Source: Nitrososphaera sp.
GTDB lineage: Archaea > Thermoproteota > Nitrososphaeria > Nitrososphaerales > Nitrososphaeraceae
Reading direction: 5' to 3'
Length of the DNA: 5,169 nucleotides
Assembly (NCBI GenBank): GCA_023252395.1
Contig: JAJPDY010000100.1
Location: forward strand, 1 to 5,169
Under the pieces are notes generated by a model. That model made no database searches, had not been told where the DNA came from, and saw only the letters and a program-made list of their open reading frames with translations. Of the stretch, positions 5,071 through 5,169 are shown in pieces. The first letter of the stretch is position 1, and the number at the start of each line of letters is the position of its first letter. The position numbers were made by a program, and so were the translations under genes.

Positions 5071-5169
5071 CATGTCGTGCTCTACTTTTTGGTGCTCGCC
5101 CAGCTTGTCAAGGCTGTCAAACGCCTTGTTGCAGATGTCGCAGGTGAGCGGGTTGAGGTTTGTGTCGTT
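5068..5169 (-). CDS. C2H2 zinc-finger protein, 3' part only
   Basis: The reverse strand is open from the window edge (5169) to a TAA at 5070-5068 and encodes the last 33 residues of a protein whose start lies beyond the window. It contains a complete C2H2 finger, CDIC - 12 residues - H - 4 residues - H (visible residues 10-31), with the canonical Phe (NKAF) and Leu positions of the finger hydrophobic core (Phe17, Leu23). The protein ends two residues after the last His. Small one-finger C2H2 proteins are known in archaea and may bind DNA, RNA or protein; the role here is not known. It lies 30 nt upstream of thpR on the same strand, so it could be the first gene of the same operon or a separate unit ending at the thpR promoter. 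Confidence 0.8.
   Translation of the reverse strand, partial: NDTNLNPLTCDICNKAFDSLDKLGEHQKVEHDM

Noticed and set aside
1..5169. tRNA or rRNA genes, CRISPR arrays, insertion sequences, toxin-antitoxin or defence modules
   Set aside because: No cloverleaf-like segments, regularly spaced direct repeats, transposase motifs or terminal inverted repeats were seen. Nearly all sequence is accounted for by conserved protein genes.

Overview
The window looks like a piece of an ammonia-oxidising archaeal chromosome (Thaumarchaeota/Nitrososphaeria, probably Nitrososphaera-like), at roughly 50-55% G+C by eye. Four things point there: an archaeal-type ribosomal protein L2, an archaeal class I CCA-adding enzyme, an archaeal COG2112-type predicted protein kinase, and a DUF6659-like protein of a kind I associate with this phylum. 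AT-rich TATA-like boxes close to start codons and frequent TTG starts also fit. The species assignment is inference from recalled family features, not from a database search.

Left part, + strand (1-1728): the C-terminal part of a PhnB-like VOC/glyoxalase-fold protein (start outside the window), then a stand-alone gene for ribosomal protein L2 followed by a hairpin and T-tracts, then a 170-residue DUF6659-like protein carrying a C-terminal helix-turn-helix.

Right part, - strand (5169 down to 1729): the C-terminal end of a C2H2 zinc-finger protein (start outside the window), then four tightly packed genes in the order thpR (RNA 2',3'-cyclic phosphodiesterase), cca (tRNA CCA-adding enzyme), a COG2112 kinase-like protein and an AlkA-type DNA glycosylase. 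Gaps are 6 nt, a 38-nt overlap (or a 19-nt gap, depending on the kinase start) and 20 nt, so this is probably one operon. It combines RNA 3'-end chemistry, a predicted signalling kinase and alkylated-base excision. A TATA-like box overlapping the zinc-finger stop codon is well placed to drive it with a nearly leaderless transcript.

The two blocks converge at 1726-1731, where their stop codons abut with no base between them (TGATCA). The coding density is very high: the longest stretch without a gene is about 90 nt. No tRNA, rRNA, CRISPR array, insertion sequence or obvious mobile element is visible. Most of the window is ordinary core genome. The points most worth a second look are the Asn at the expected third catalytic carboxylate of the CCA enzyme, the sensor-plus-HTH architecture of the DUF6659-like protein, and the gene content of the thpR-cca-kinase-alkA operon.
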